From SVTX01 sp964629615 (GTDB lineage: Bacteria > Bacillota > Clostridia > Oscillospirales > CAG-272), in assembly GCA_964629615.1 (NCBI GenBank), contig CAZVUD010000001.1, positions 1-64,000 on the forward strand: DNA of 64,000 nt, read 5' to 3'. The translations under genes and the position numbers were made by a program. The number at the start of each line of letters is the position of its first letter. Within the stretch, counting starts at the first letter, position 1. The notes below the pieces were generated by a model that saw nothing but the letters and a program-made list of their open reading frames with translations, did not search any database and was not told where the DNA came from. Shown here in pieces: positions 26,911 to 35,322 of the stretch.

Positions 26911-27540
26911 TCAATGCTCTGAGATCTCAAGCTTCTCAAGCTCGCAGACCTTATCGAATATATAAGCGGATATCCTTGCATATTCGCCTTTCCTTTCGGG
27001 GTCGTAGTCCAGCTCCTCAAAGCTTATGGGCTTTCCTATGATTACATCGGTACGCGAAAAGAGATATACATTTCTCTTTTTGGTCTTTATAAAGCAAGGA
27101 AGCACCTGCACACCTGTTTTGCAGGCAAACATAGCCGCTCCGACCTTGACCTCCGTCGTTTTCGGATCTACCTTTTTGCGTCTGTGACCCTGTGGGAATA
27201 TTCCAAGGCAGTTGCCGTTTGAAAGCAGCTCGGTCGCGTGCTTTACAGCGCGTGTATCCGCGCCCTTACGGTTTACGGGAAATGCACCCAATGCCTTTAC
27301 TATCCCCCTTAAAACAGGCACCTTGAATATCTCGGCTTTTGCCATATAGTGGGGCTGCTGTTTTTCCAGCACAGAGCAAAGTATTATGGGGTCTATATTG
27401 GAGATATGGTTGGAAACGAGGATATAGTTACCTTCATTTTCATCCGGCTCATTCTCCACACCGTGAGCATGCACCCTGAAAAGCAGCTTTACGAGCCAAC
27501 CGAGCCACCTTTTGAGATTTACATAAGCCTTGCTCTTCAA
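26911..27540 (-). CDS. plsC: 1-acyl-sn-glycerol-3-phosphate acyltransferase
   Basis: Acylates lysophosphatidic acid to phosphatidic acid at the membrane. 209 residues with the catalytic VSNHISNIDPI (HX4D), the substrate-binding GAFPVNRKGADTRA and the GIFPQGHRRK motif (usual EGTR replaced by QGHR). An N-terminal hydrophobic stretch anchors it. Its ATG overlaps the cmk stop by four bases. cmk-plsC-ispH is a conserved Clostridia order. Confidence 0.92.
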   Translation of the reverse strand: MKSKAYVNLKRWLGWLVKLLFRVHAHGVENEPDENEGNYILVSNHISNIDPIILCSVLEKQQPHYMAKAEIFKVPVLRGIVKALGAFPVNRKGADTRAVKHATELLSNGNCLGIFPQGHRRKKVDPKTTEVKVGAAMFACKTGVQVLPCFIKTKKRNVYLFSRTDVIIGKPISFEELDYDPERKGEYARISAYIFDKVCELEKLEISEH

Positions 27541-28223
27541 GCCTTGACACCTCCGGTCCTTGCATTTATCATTTCAACTATTTTTTCAACTGATTCCTCA
27601 AAGGTATAATCCGAATTATCAAATGTCACGGCATCGGGTGCGGCAACGCACGGAGCTATATCTCTGGATGAATCCTGTCTGTCACGTGCAATAAGCTCCT
27701 CAAGCACCGTAGCATAGTCAGCATCTATTCCCTTTTCTATAAGCTCATTGTAGCGCCTTTTAGCTCTTGCGGCATCAGATGCAGTCAAAAATATCTTAAC
27801 ATCGGCATTCGGAAGTATGACCGTGCCGATATCTCTTCCGTCCATAATAACATTATTGTTCATGGCAATGCTTCTCTGCGTCTCAAGCAGGAAAGCACGC
27901 ACCTCGGGAACTGTCGAAACCGAGGAAGCATACATGGATATCTCAGGCTCGCGTATGCGGTCACCAAGATCCTCGCCGTTAAGCAAAACATGCTGTGCTC
28001 CATCGTAATATTTTATATCCACTGTTATATCGGCTATCGCCTCGGACATCAATTTCGAGCTTTTCGCATCTTCAAGGGACAGTCCGCATTTTCTTGCGTG
28101 ATATCCCACCGTTCTGTACAGCGCACCTGTATCAACGTAAACTATGCCGAGCCTTTTTGCAACTGCCTTGGATATAGTGGATTTACCCGCGCCTCCGGGT
28201 CCGTCTATGGCTATCGATATCAT
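27537..28223 (-). CDS. cmk: cytidylate kinase
   Basis: Phosphorylates CMP and dCMP using ATP. 228 residues. P-loop in IAIDGPGGAGKSTISKAVAKRL, then YVDTGALYRTVGYHA and the NMP-binding MDGRDIGTVILPNADVKIFL. The start at 28223 follows AAGGAG by eight bases; the longer reading frame starting 22 codons earlier has no such site and overlaps the preceding gene. Confidence 0.96.
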   Translation of the reverse strand: MISIAIDGPGGAGKSTISKAVAKRLGIVYVDTGALYRTVGYHARKCGLSLEDAKSSKLMSEAIADITVDIKYYDGAQHVLLNGEDLGDRIREPEISMYASSVSTVPEVRAFLLETQRSIAMNNNVIMDGRDIGTVILPNADVKIFLTASDAARAKRRYNELIEKGIDADYATVLEELIARDRQDSSRDIAPCVAAPDAVTFDNSDYTFEESVEKIVEMINARTGGVKA

Positions 28224-28254
28224 TTTTATTACTCCTTTTGGCTGAATATGCATA

Positions 28255-29529
28255 TTACTTGTAATTCCACGCGGCATTCTCACCTGCACATACTGCTGTG
28301 GAAAATGCGATCTGAAGATTGAATCCGCCTGTATAAGCGTCTACATCTATCACCTCGCCTGCGAAGAACAGTCCGCGACAGAGCTTGCTCTCCATTGTCT
28401 TTGGGCTTATCTCGTTTACCGCGACACCCCCCTTTGTAACTATAGCCTCGTCTATGGGTCTGAAATGCGAAAGAGGCAATGAAAGCTCCTTGATCGCATC
28501 AACGAGTGCTCCGCGCTCCTCACGCGTTACGGAATTCACCTTTTTGCGCTCGTCTATTCCCGAGAGCTCTGCTATGACGGGGATCGCCTTTAGCGGCAGG
28601 AGATCGGACAGCGAATTTATAAAATCGCGATTCAAGTATTTTGAAAAATCCGATATTATCCTCTTGTCAAGCTCATCGCGCGAGAGCGCGGGCTTAAGGT
28701 CGATCACACATCTGTATTTTCCGCCTTCGATATCGGGTATGTGTGCAGATGCGGACAAAACGACAGGACCCGTGATGCCGAAATGTGTGAACATAAGCTC
28801 ACCGAAATCGTCATAAACGCATTTTCCGTCATCATTTCTCACTATCTTAAATCCTATATTGCGAAGGGACAGCCCCTGCATCCTGCGACACAAGCTTCCT
28901 TCACATACTATGGGCACAAGGGATGGACGCGGTGCTGATATGCTGTGTCCTACGCTCCTTGCAAATTTATATCCGTCACCGTCAGAGCCTGTCATGGGGT
29001 AGGATCTGCCGCCTGTACAAACTATGACCGAATCGCACTCATATTCTCCGTTTGATGTACGCACTCCGCGCACCTCACCGTCACTTACAACAAGCGACAA
29101 TACCTTTTCGCGTATCACGCGTGCGCCTGCGTCCTTATAAGCCTTGACAAGTGCATTTACTATATCAGACGCCTTGTCCGACACGGGAAAGACTCTCTTT
29201 CCTCTCTCCACCTTGAGCGGCACTCCGCGGCTCTCAAAAAACTCCTTTGTGTCCGCGCTGGAAAAGCGATCGAATGCCGCAAAGAGAAATTTCGGATTTG
29301 TTGGTACAGACGCCATAAGCTCACTGTTGCTTGAATCGTTTGTTACGTTGCATCTGCCCTTTCCCGTTATGCGGAGCTTTTTGCCCGATCTGTCATTTTT
29401 TTCAAATATCACGACATCCGCGCCGTTTTCCGCGGCGACAGCGGCAGCCATCATGCCTGCCGCACCCTCGCCTATTACAGCCACGCGCACTCTGCCGTCA
29501 TTTTCAAACAAGCTGTGTTTTTCCATCAT
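28255..29529 (-). CDS. HI0933/BaiN-like FAD-dependent oxidoreductase
   Basis: 424-residue flavoprotein. The N-terminal Rossmann motif is VAVIGEGAAGMMAAAVAAENG, in which the second glycine of the usual GxGxxG is kept, followed by KKLRITGKGRCNVTN. Near the middle is VIVCTGGRSYPMTGSDGDGY, and the C-terminus has FFAGEVIDVDAYTGGFNLQ, both family signatures. BaiN-type members have been linked to bile-acid dehydroxylation in some Clostridia, but most have unknown substrates. It overlaps the rpiR-type regulator stop by one base. Confidence 0.9.
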   Translation of the reverse strand: MMEKHSLFENDGRVRVAVIGEGAAGMMAAAVAAENGADVVIFEKNDRSGKKLRITGKGRCNVTNDSSNSELMASVPTNPKFLFAAFDRFSSADTKEFFESRGVPLKVERGKRVFPVSDKASDIVNALVKAYKDAGARVIREKVLSLVVSDGEVRGVRTSNGEYECDSVIVCTGGRSYPMTGSDGDGYKFARSVGHSISAPRPSLVPIVCEGSLCRRMQGLSLRNIGFKIVRNDDGKCVYDDFGELMFTHFGITGPVVLSASAHIPDIEGGKYRCVIDLKPALSRDELDKRIISDFSKYLNRDFINSLSDLLPLKAIPVIAELSGIDERKKVNSVTREERGALVDAIKELSLPLSHFRPIDEAIVTKGGVAVNEISPKTMESKLCRGLFFAGEVIDVDAYTGGFNLQIAFSTAVCAGENAAWNYK

Positions 29530-30386
29530 CAGTTACCGTTTTTATCGTAAACTCCGTAGTCCTCCCAGATCTTTTCAAGGACCTGAAGTCTTTCCATCAT
29601 CATGTCGTTGTTCTCTCTTGAAACTCCGACGAGCAGTGCATTGATGACCGACATTGCCGCAACGAGAGAATCCATAAAGTACGCCATATTGCTTCTTGAT
29701 ATAAGAGCCTCGCTTGCATATCTTGCAATGGGCGCATTCTCACTGTCAGTGATAGCTATGACATCGACATTAGAGTTTTTTGCCATCTCCACAGCCTTGA
29801 TGACCGCCTTTGAGTATCTCGGAAAGCTTATGGCGATGACAACATCTCCCTCGCTCACACCGAGCAGCTGCTCAAACATCTCAACACCCGACGTTGTCTG
29901 TATGAGCTTAACGTTATCAAGCACCATACGCAAGCCGTGATTGAGAAAGCCTGCAAGATAGGATGCGGAGCGCATTCCTATAATGTAGACGTTCTTTGAT
30001 GTACATATCTTTTTGACAGCTCGGTCAAAGGCATCTCTGTCAATTCCGTCAATGGTCTTTTTTATATTATCTATATCCGAATACAGCACCTTGGAAAGTA
30101 GATCTCCGTCGCCAATAAAGGTGTTTGTTACCTCAACACGCTGGAAGGATGTAAGCTTTGTTCTGATAAGCTCCTGCAATGCTCTCTGGAATTCGGGATA
30201 TCCCTCAAATCCAAGCTCCATAACAAATCTTACGACAGTCGATTCTGAAACTCCGACCTCAAGTCCGAGCTTTGCCGCCGTCATAAACGCCGCCTTATCG
30301 TATTGCGACGAGATATATTTGGCAATTCTTCTCTGTCCCTTTGAAAAGGTAGCCATTTTTGATTCCATTACGTTCAAAATGTCCAT
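29529..30386 (-). CDS. RpiR/MurR-family transcriptional regulator
   Basis: 285 residues. N-terminal RpiR-type helix-turn-helix (LGLEVGVSESTVVRFVMELGF) and a C-terminal SIS sugar-phosphate-binding domain (ICTSKNVYIIGMRSASYLAG, then GDVVIAISFPRYSKAVIKAV). Such regulators sense phosphosugars, for example N-acetylmuramate-6-phosphate. It heads the run with a flavoprotein, cmk, plsC and ispH-rpsA, so it may control lipid and isoprenoid genes or only itself. An imperfect palindrome lies between its promoter and start. Confidence 0.9.
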   Translation of the reverse strand: MDILNVMESKMATFSKGQRRIAKYISSQYDKAAFMTAAKLGLEVGVSESTVVRFVMELGFEGYPEFQRALQELIRTKLTSFQRVEVTNTFIGDGDLLSKVLYSDIDNIKKTIDGIDRDAFDRAVKKICTSKNVYIIGMRSASYLAGFLNHGLRMVLDNVKLIQTTSGVEMFEQLLGVSEGDVVIAISFPRYSKAVIKAVEMAKNSNVDVIAITDSENAPIARYASEALISRSNMAYFMDSLVAAMSVINALLVGVSRENNDMMMERLQVLEKIWEDYGVYDKNGN

Positions 30387-30410
30387 TACTCTCTCTTTTC
30401 CTTTCTTAAG

Positions 30411-30436
30411 ATGCCGCTGTCATGCATAGTCGGCAT
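30411..30436. promoter_or_regulatory. imperfect palindrome, possible RpiR operator
   Basis: ATGCCG and CGGCAT flank a 14-base centre that itself contains ATGCAT. It lies between the promoter and the start codon. Operator function is inferred. Confidence 0.35.
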
Positions 30437-30470
30437 ACAGCGCAAAGTACCGCATTTTCTTTTCCTTCTT

Positions 30471-30499
30471 ATTATACATTTATTTTGCAGGATTGTCAA
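30471..30499 (-). promoter_or_regulatory. promoter of the rpiR-type gene run
   Basis: Minus strand exact TTGACA, 17 bases, TATAAT, 85 bases before the start. The rest of the 308-base interval 30387-30694 holds only this promoter, the palindrome and the recR terminator. Confidence 0.85.
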
Positions 30500-30633
30500 T
30501 CATATTTCTTCATTTTTTGCATGAAAAGCATAAAAAACTGCAAAATCGCGGTCATTTTTACATTACAAAGCTGTTTTTTGCAATTAATATGACATCTGTC
30601 GGCATTTTAAGCAGCGAAGGATCGCATATCCGT

Positions 30634-30677
30634 CAAAAAAGCAAGCGCACAGATGTCAAATCATCCGCATGCTTGCC
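30634..30677 (-). terminator. terminator after recR
   Basis: Minus strand stem GGCAAGC...GCTTGC with an inner CGGATG/CATCTG, followed by six Ts. Confidence 0.75.
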
Positions 30678-30694
30678 TTTTATTTACTATTCAG

Positions 30695-31294
30695 TTAGTA
30701 GTCCCGTCTGCCCTCGATAGCGCGATAGAGGGTCACCTCATCTGCGTACTCAAGATCAGATCCCATCGGAACACCGTATGCAAGTCTTGTCACCTTAACG
30801 CCCATGGGACGCAGGAGCTTTGCAAGATACATTGCAGTTGCCTCACCCTCCACTGTGGGATTGGTCGCAACTATGATCTCCTCGATATCGCCGCCGCTCA
30901 GCCTCTGTAAAAGTTCCTTAATCTTGAGCTTATCAGGGGTTATGTTATTCATCGGAGATATCTCTCCGTGAAGGACATGGTAAAGTCCTCTGTATTCCCT
31001 TACCTTCTCCATGGACATAACAGCCTTCGGATCGGATACGACTATCACCGTGCTTCTGTCCCTCTGATCATCAGAGCAGACCGAGCATATATCGCGGTCG
31101 GTAATATTCTGGCATATCGGGCACAAATGTATCTTTCGTTTGGCGTCAAGTATCGCCTCTGCAAATTCCTCAGCCTCGCCGTCGCTCATATCAAGCACGC
31201 AAAAAGCCATGCGCATAGCGCTCTTTTTTCCGACTCCGCCAAGAGATGCAAATTTTTCAGCGAGCTTCTGGAGCGATCCTATATATTCTGCCAT
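30695..31294 (-). CDS. recR: recombination protein RecR
   Basis: Works with RecO and RecF in recombinational repair. 199 residues: helix-hairpin-helix SLGGVGKKSAMRMAF, a zinc finger CPICQNITDRDICSVC, and a Toprim domain with VVSDPKAVMSMEK and IVATNPTVEGEATA. It lies one base after ybaB and ends the dnaX-ybaB-recR operon. Confidence 0.97.
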   Translation of the reverse strand: MAEYIGSLQKLAEKFASLGGVGKKSAMRMAFCVLDMSDGEAEEFAEAILDAKRKIHLCPICQNITDRDICSVCSDDQRDRSTVIVVSDPKAVMSMEKVREYRGLYHVLHGEISPMNNITPDKLKIKELLQRLSGGDIEEIIVATNPTVEGEATAMYLAKLLRPMGVKVTRLAYGVPMGSDLEYADEVTLYRAIEGRRDY

Positions 31295-31295
31295 A

Positions 31296-31643
31296 TCAGA
31301 ACAATCCGGGCATGTTCATCTTACCCGTGATCTTTTCCATCTCCTCACTGTTTGTGGATTCAACTCTCTTTATAGCCTCATTGACAGCGGCTACGAGAAT
31401 GTCAGAGAGTGTTTCAACATCATCGGGATCCACGATCTCGGGCTTGATGTCTATGGAAACTATCTCCTTTTTGCCGTTTATCTTAACGCAAACGACTCCA
31501 CCGCCTGCATTTACCTCATATTCCTTGGAGTCAAGCTCTGCCTGCTTTGCCTCCATATCCTCCTGCATTTTCTGTGCCTGACGGATCATAGCCTGCATGT
31601 TCTGCGCGCCGCCGCCCATTCCCTTCGGTATGTTTGCTCTCAT
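31296..31643 (-). CDS. ybaB: YbaB/EbfC nucleoid-associated protein
   Basis: 115 residues with the family core MQAMIRQAQKMQEDMEAKQAELDSKEYE, written here in parts: an amphipathic helix rich in Q, M and E, then GGGVVCVKINGKKEIVSIDI and an acidic C-terminal helix. Binds DNA as a dimer. The usual partner of dnaX and recR. Confidence 0.95.
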   Translation of the reverse strand: MRANIPKGMGGGAQNMQAMIRQAQKMQEDMEAKQAELDSKEYEVNAGGGVVCVKINGKKEIVSIDIKPEIVDPDDVETLSDILVAAVNEAIKRVESTNSEEMEKITGKMNMPGLF

Positions 31644-31696
31644 TAGTTAAAATTCCTTTCTCTCTGTTATATAAAATTATAATATGTAAATTTAAT

Positions 31697-33346
31697 TTAC
31701 TGCTCTGAATTTTCTATTATCTCGTCTATGAGATCTGCGTGTTTGTTTTGGTTATCCACCTCAAACAGAACGGTCTCCTTACTGTATCTCTTGCCCATGA
31801 CATTTGATACCACATCAATAAACTGACTGTCGGCATCGAATGTCCTGATGCTGTCTATCATATACTGATCCTCAAAGCGCAATATTATATTGCCGCTCTC
31901 ATCCGTATACCACTTTGACTGTGCAATAAAAGATGCATTCATGGGGTCTCTGCGGCTGAATATATCCAGCACCTCCGCTCTGCTCTTAAAGGGGCGCAGT
32001 GTCCGCTTTTCGGATTTTTGAGTTTTGCTTTCCTTCGCCTCTTTTGCCTTTGGCGGCGCATCCGACCTGAACATCTCATCGTCTGACATATCATAGGATG
32101 GTGCCTGCTTTCTTGAAGGACGGGACATATCGCTATCATTATCCTTTGCAGATGAATCGGATGTCGCATTCTCTGTCGCGGATATCACATTTGATGATAT
32201 ACCCGAAAGTCTGCGCTCGATCTCACTCATTCTGTCATTCAGCGCCTCATAGCTTCCCGAGAGTCTTGACTCACACATCCTCACAAGTGTCATCTCAGCC
32301 ACTATGCGCTTAACGGAATTGGATCTCTGCATGACTATCATGGCGTCCTCGATAAGCCTGCAATGGTAAGAAAGGCTCTCAAGCGTAAGCTTTGATGCAA
32401 CAGATGCAAGCGCCTCATATTCAGAATCCGTAAGATCAAGATATTCCACGGGACGTGAAGATATCTTGCATACGAGCAGATCTCTGTACAGCGACAAGAG
32501 CTCTTGCCAGAAAACAAGCAGATCACGTGATGAATTCACCGCATCTGAAACCGCCCCGAGTATCTTGTCATAGTCCTTTTCCATGATCGCGTGGCAAAGC
32601 TCTATAAGCTCACCCCTGCCCGTTCCGCCTATGCTCTCGTGAACGAGCTTTTCATCTATCCTGCGTCTTGATCCTGCGCACAGCTCAAGCAGGCTGATGG
32701 CATCTCGCATGCCGCCCTGTGCCTGTCTTGCGATAAGAACGGCGGCTTTCTCGTCAATATCTATACCTTCGTTTTTGGCTATGTACATGAGCCTGTCCTT
32801 CAATACGTCGGTCGAGATGCGGCGGAAATCAAAGCGCTGGCAACGTGATATTATAGTCGCAGGCAGCTTGTGCAGCTCTGTCGTCGCAAGCACGAATATA
32901 ACATGCTCAGGCGGCTCCTCAAGTGTCTTTAATAGTGCGTTGAACGCACTGTTTGAAAGCATATGCACCTCGTCTATTATGTAGACGCGATATTTGAGTG
33001 ACGAGGGTGAATATATTACCTCATCTCTTATATCTCTGATATCATCGACGCCGTTGTTTGATGCGGCGTCCATTTCAAGCACATCTGTCGCCGTTCCGTT
33101 TTCAACAGACAGACACGCGGCGCATTTTCCGCAAGGATCACCGTTTTTCGGATCAAGGCAATTCACCGCGCGCGAAAGTATCTTTGCACACGTGGTCTTA
33201 CCCGTTCCGCGAGATCCGCAAAACAGGTATGCATGAGAAAATTTTGCATTGGCGACCTCATATTTAAGTATTGAAGTTATATGCTCCTGACCGCAAACGT
33301 CATCAAATGTCTGCGGACGCCATTTTCTGTACAGAGCCTGATGCAT
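31697..33346 (-). CDS. dnaX: DNA polymerase III subunits gamma/tau
   Basis: Clamp-loader ATPase. 549 residues. N-terminus ALYRKWRPQTFDDVCGQEHI, Walker A GSRGTGKTTCAKIL, a zinc module with four cysteines (CLDP..CGKCAAC), Walker B IIDEVHMLS and the SRC motif IISRCQRFDF. The C-terminal third is charged and low-complexity (SSAKDNDSDMSRPSRK). I found no A-rich slippery heptamer of the E. coli type. The start at 33346 is chosen because GGGGG lies six bases before it; the ATG two codons upstream directly abuts that run. Confidence 0.96.
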   Translation of the reverse strand: MHQALYRKWRPQTFDDVCGQEHITSILKYEVANAKFSHAYLFCGSRGTGKTTCAKILSRAVNCLDPKNGDPCGKCAACLSVENGTATDVLEMDAASNNGVDDIRDIRDEVIYSPSSLKYRVYIIDEVHMLSNSAFNALLKTLEEPPEHVIFVLATTELHKLPATIISRCQRFDFRRISTDVLKDRLMYIAKNEGIDIDEKAAVLIARQAQGGMRDAISLLELCAGSRRRIDEKLVHESIGGTGRGELIELCHAIMEKDYDKILGAVSDAVNSSRDLLVFWQELLSLYRDLLVCKISSRPVEYLDLTDSEYEALASVASKLTLESLSYHCRLIEDAMIVMQRSNSVKRIVAEMTLVRMCESRLSGSYEALNDRMSEIERRLSGISSNVISATENATSDSSAKDNDSDMSRPSRKQAPSYDMSDDEMFRSDAPPKAKEAKESKTQKSEKRTLRPFKSRAEVLDIFSRRDPMNASFIAQSKWYTDESGNIILRFEDQYMIDSIRTFDADSQFIDVVSNVMGKRYSKETVLFEVDNQNKHADLIDEIIENSEQ

Positions 33347-33389
33347 GGTCATCCCCCCAAATAGTATTCAAACAAAAACACAGTGCCGC

Positions 33390-33670
33390 AAAACAAGACC
33401 ATACACCACGATATCGTGCGTCACCTCCACGCGATCTTCGTACCAACTGCTCGGAGCAGGCTACCTCACGGCACATCAGGGTTACCGCTTAATGCTGCTT
33501 GGTTCCCCACCTGACATGGTTCACAGCTCCTGATTGCGCAAGACCCGCCCGTCAACACAGCAGAATACGACTCAATTCGTAAAGAATCAGCCCTCAAAAG
33601 TGGGATCCACCCCTGCTGTAGCGGATTTCAGGTACAGGGCTCCGCTGCTTCCCCGGCTGGTATGGCCTTA
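33390..33670 (-). ncRNA. ffs: signal recognition particle RNA, large bacterial type
   Basis: On the minus strand 5' GGCCATAC pairs with 3' GTATGGTC, closing a molecule of about 271 nt (33397-33667). The 5' part has the Alu-domain sequence CCGGGGAAGCAGCGGAGCCC. The helix 8 core is conserved: CATGTCAGGTGGGGAACC and AAGCAGCATTAAGCGGTAAC. A short T-rich stretch follows the 3' end. Position upstream of dnaX is as in Bacillus (scr). About 40 bases separate the promoter start point from the mature 5' end, implying processing. Confidence 0.95.
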
Positions 33671-33717
33671 TTTCACAGCACTGCGCTGTGTTTTGTGTAA
33701 CTTCAAGTCACTTAGAC

Positions 33718-33746
33718 ATTATAGCAGATTTTTTCATAACTTTCAA
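33718..33746 (-). promoter_or_regulatory. SRP RNA promoter, sigma-A type
   Basis: Minus strand TTGAAA, 17 bases, TATAAT. Confidence 0.82.
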
Positions 33747-33796
33747 TAGATTTTAAAAAAGTTCACAAACTATTAAAAGTTTTTTGCCCAAAGCTA

Positions 33797-33825
33797 TTGA
33801 CAAACTCTTTTTGATTTGCTATACT
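33797..33825 (+). promoter_or_regulatory. promoter of the SLC13/ArsB-like permease
   Basis: TTGACA, 17 bases, TATACT, 54 bases before the start codon. Confidence 0.8.
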
Positions 33826-33878
33826 TCTTCCTTGTGCGAGAATGCACAAGGAAGCTTTTATATACAAAGGAAATCAAG

Positions 33879-35048
33879 ATGAACTCAATAAACACCGACA
33901 TACAGCCGAGGCATAGGATGTTGCACGCGCTGTCACGCGCCGCACACACGATACATAAATTTATCCAAAACAACACAGTGCTGTGCATAGCGACCATTCT
34001 TGCTCTTGCGTCATGCTTTATAGTGCCGCCCGACAGAAAATACATCGGATACTTCGATCTTAAAACTCTCAGCTGTCTTTTCTGCACGCTTGCGGTAATA
34101 TGCGCACTGAAGAATATCAGATTTTTTACGACGGTCGCACGCAAGATCGTATCTCTTGCAGGAAACATGCGCACACTTACGATTGCACTCGTATACATAA
34201 CATTCATAGGCTCTATGTTTCTTGCAAATGACATGGCGCTTCTGACCTTCCTTCCCCTCGGATACATATCTCTGTCATCCACATCCAAGGAAAAGTACAT
34301 GGCAAGAGTATTCATACTGCAAAACATAGCCGCAAATCTCGGCGGAATGCTCACGCCCTTCGGAAATCCGCAAAATCTATACTTATACACAAAGTTTGGC
34401 ATATCGAATACGGAATTCATAAAGACCATGGCTATTCCGTTTTCCGTGTCCATACTTATGTTTACGCTTTTGTGCATGTTCATTCCAAAGGAATCTCTAA
34501 CGCTCAGTGACACCGATCTTTCAGAAATTCCCGTGAAAAGGACAGTATATTATCTTGTACTCTTTCTTATCACCATACTCATGGTATTCAGGATAATTCC
34601 CTACTACATTTGCCTGCCCGTGATATTTGCAGGCGTGTTTATATCGGACAGACATGCGCTTAAGGCTGTGGATTACCCGTTGCTTCTGACATTTGTGATG
34701 TTCTTTTTGCTTGCAGGCAATGTATCCCGCATTCCCGCTGTAAGCACATTCTTTTCAGCAATGCTGGAAAAGAGCACTCTTCTGACATCGATCATCTCAT
34801 GTCAGGTGATAAGCAATGTTCCCACATCCATACTTTTGTCGGAATTTACCGATAATTACCGCGAATTGCTCCTCGGAGTCAACATAGGCGGCGTCGGAAC
34901 GCTCATCTCCTCGCTTGCAAGCCTTATAACATTCAGGGAATACACATCTCACACAAAGGGCAAGACGCTGAGCTACATAGGGCTCTTCTCATGTATAAAT
35001 TTTGCCTTTCTTGCGGTGCTGACCCTTGTGGCTCTCCTGATAATATAA
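33879..35048 (+). CDS. SLC13/ArsB-like anion permease
   Basis: 389 residues and about ten membrane helices. SLAGNMRTLTIALVYITFIGS then FLANDMALLTFLPLG, and later LGGMLTPFGNPQNLYLY, match the ion-transporter superfamily motif GGxxTPxGNPxN; the second half repeats the pattern with VISNVPTSILLSEF and NIGGVGTLISSLASLI. Such proteins move citrate, sulfate, arsenite or sodium/proton; the substrate is not determined. The start at 33879 has AAGGAAA upstream; the longer frame begins inside the promoter region. Monocistronic. Confidence 0.82.
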   Translation: MNSINTDIQPRHRMLHALSRAAHTIHKFIQNNTVLCIATILALASCFIVPPDRKYIGYFDLKTLSCLFCTLAVICALKNIRFFTTVARKIVSLAGNMRTLTIALVYITFIGSMFLANDMALLTFLPLGYISLSSTSKEKYMARVFILQNIAANLGGMLTPFGNPQNLYLYTKFGISNTEFIKTMAIPFSVSILMFTLLCMFIPKESLTLSDTDLSEIPVKRTVYYLVLFLITILMVFRIIPYYICLPVIFAGVFISDRHALKAVDYPLLLTFVMFFLLAGNVSRIPAVSTFFSAMLEKSTLLTSIISCQVISNVPTSILLSEFTDNYRELLLGVNIGGVGTLISSLASLITFREYTSHTKGKTLSYIGLFSCINFAFLAVLTLVALLII

Positions 35049-35062
35049 TATTCCGATCATCA

Positions 35063-35096
35063 AAAAATGCGTCTTTTAGCAAAGGCGCATTTTTTC
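35063..35096 (+). terminator. terminator after the permease gene
   Basis: Stem AAAAAATGCG / CGCATTTTTT with an inner CTTT/AAAG, plus T run. Confidence 0.82.
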
Positions 35097-35150
35097 TTTA
35101 TATACAGGTAATAATATAATGCAAGCAAAAATTTTCGGAGGTGATCTTTT

Positions 35151-35276
35151 ATGAACATGTACAGAATGGCGCGAAGCGCAGAGAGGCTGTGCCGCAAAAA
35201 CAAGGGGCTTCTCCTGACCTTGGCAGGCGGTATGGCGGCAGGCATTGTTGCTGTAATGATCTCAAAGCTCGGATAA
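35151..35276 (+). CDS. 41-residue small membrane-associated protein
   Basis: Short gene with a near-perfect Shine-Dalgarno (GGAGGTGATC, five bases before ATG). The product is basic at the N-terminus (MYRMARSAERLCRKNK) and then forms a single hydrophobic helix, LLLTLAGGMAAGIVAVMISKLG, with a glycine-zipper-like GGMAAG. No homolog is recognised. It lies between the permease terminator and a strong hairpin, so it is its own unit, though I see no clear promoter. Coding status rests on the ribosome binding site and composition. Confidence 0.55.
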   Translation: MNMYRMARSAERLCRKNKGLLLTLAGGMAAGIVAVMISKLG

Positions 35277-35279
35277 AGC

Positions 35280-35316
35280 ATTCGGCTCGGTAAGACACAG
35301 TCTTGCCGAGCCGAAT
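35280..35316. terminator. strong hairpin between convergent genes
   Basis: Perfect arms TTCGGCTCGG / CCGAGCCGAA with an inner AAGAC/GTCTT. No T run, so termination is inferred. Confidence 0.55.
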
Positions 35317-35322
35317 ATAGCA

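Noticed and set aside
31697..33346. Programmed frameshift in dnaX producing a gamma form
   Set aside because: No A-rich slippery heptamer with a following stem was found in the likely region.
33271..33749. Several plus-strand open frames between dnaX and the permease
   Set aside because: They lie across the SRP RNA gene and its promoter on the opposite strand.
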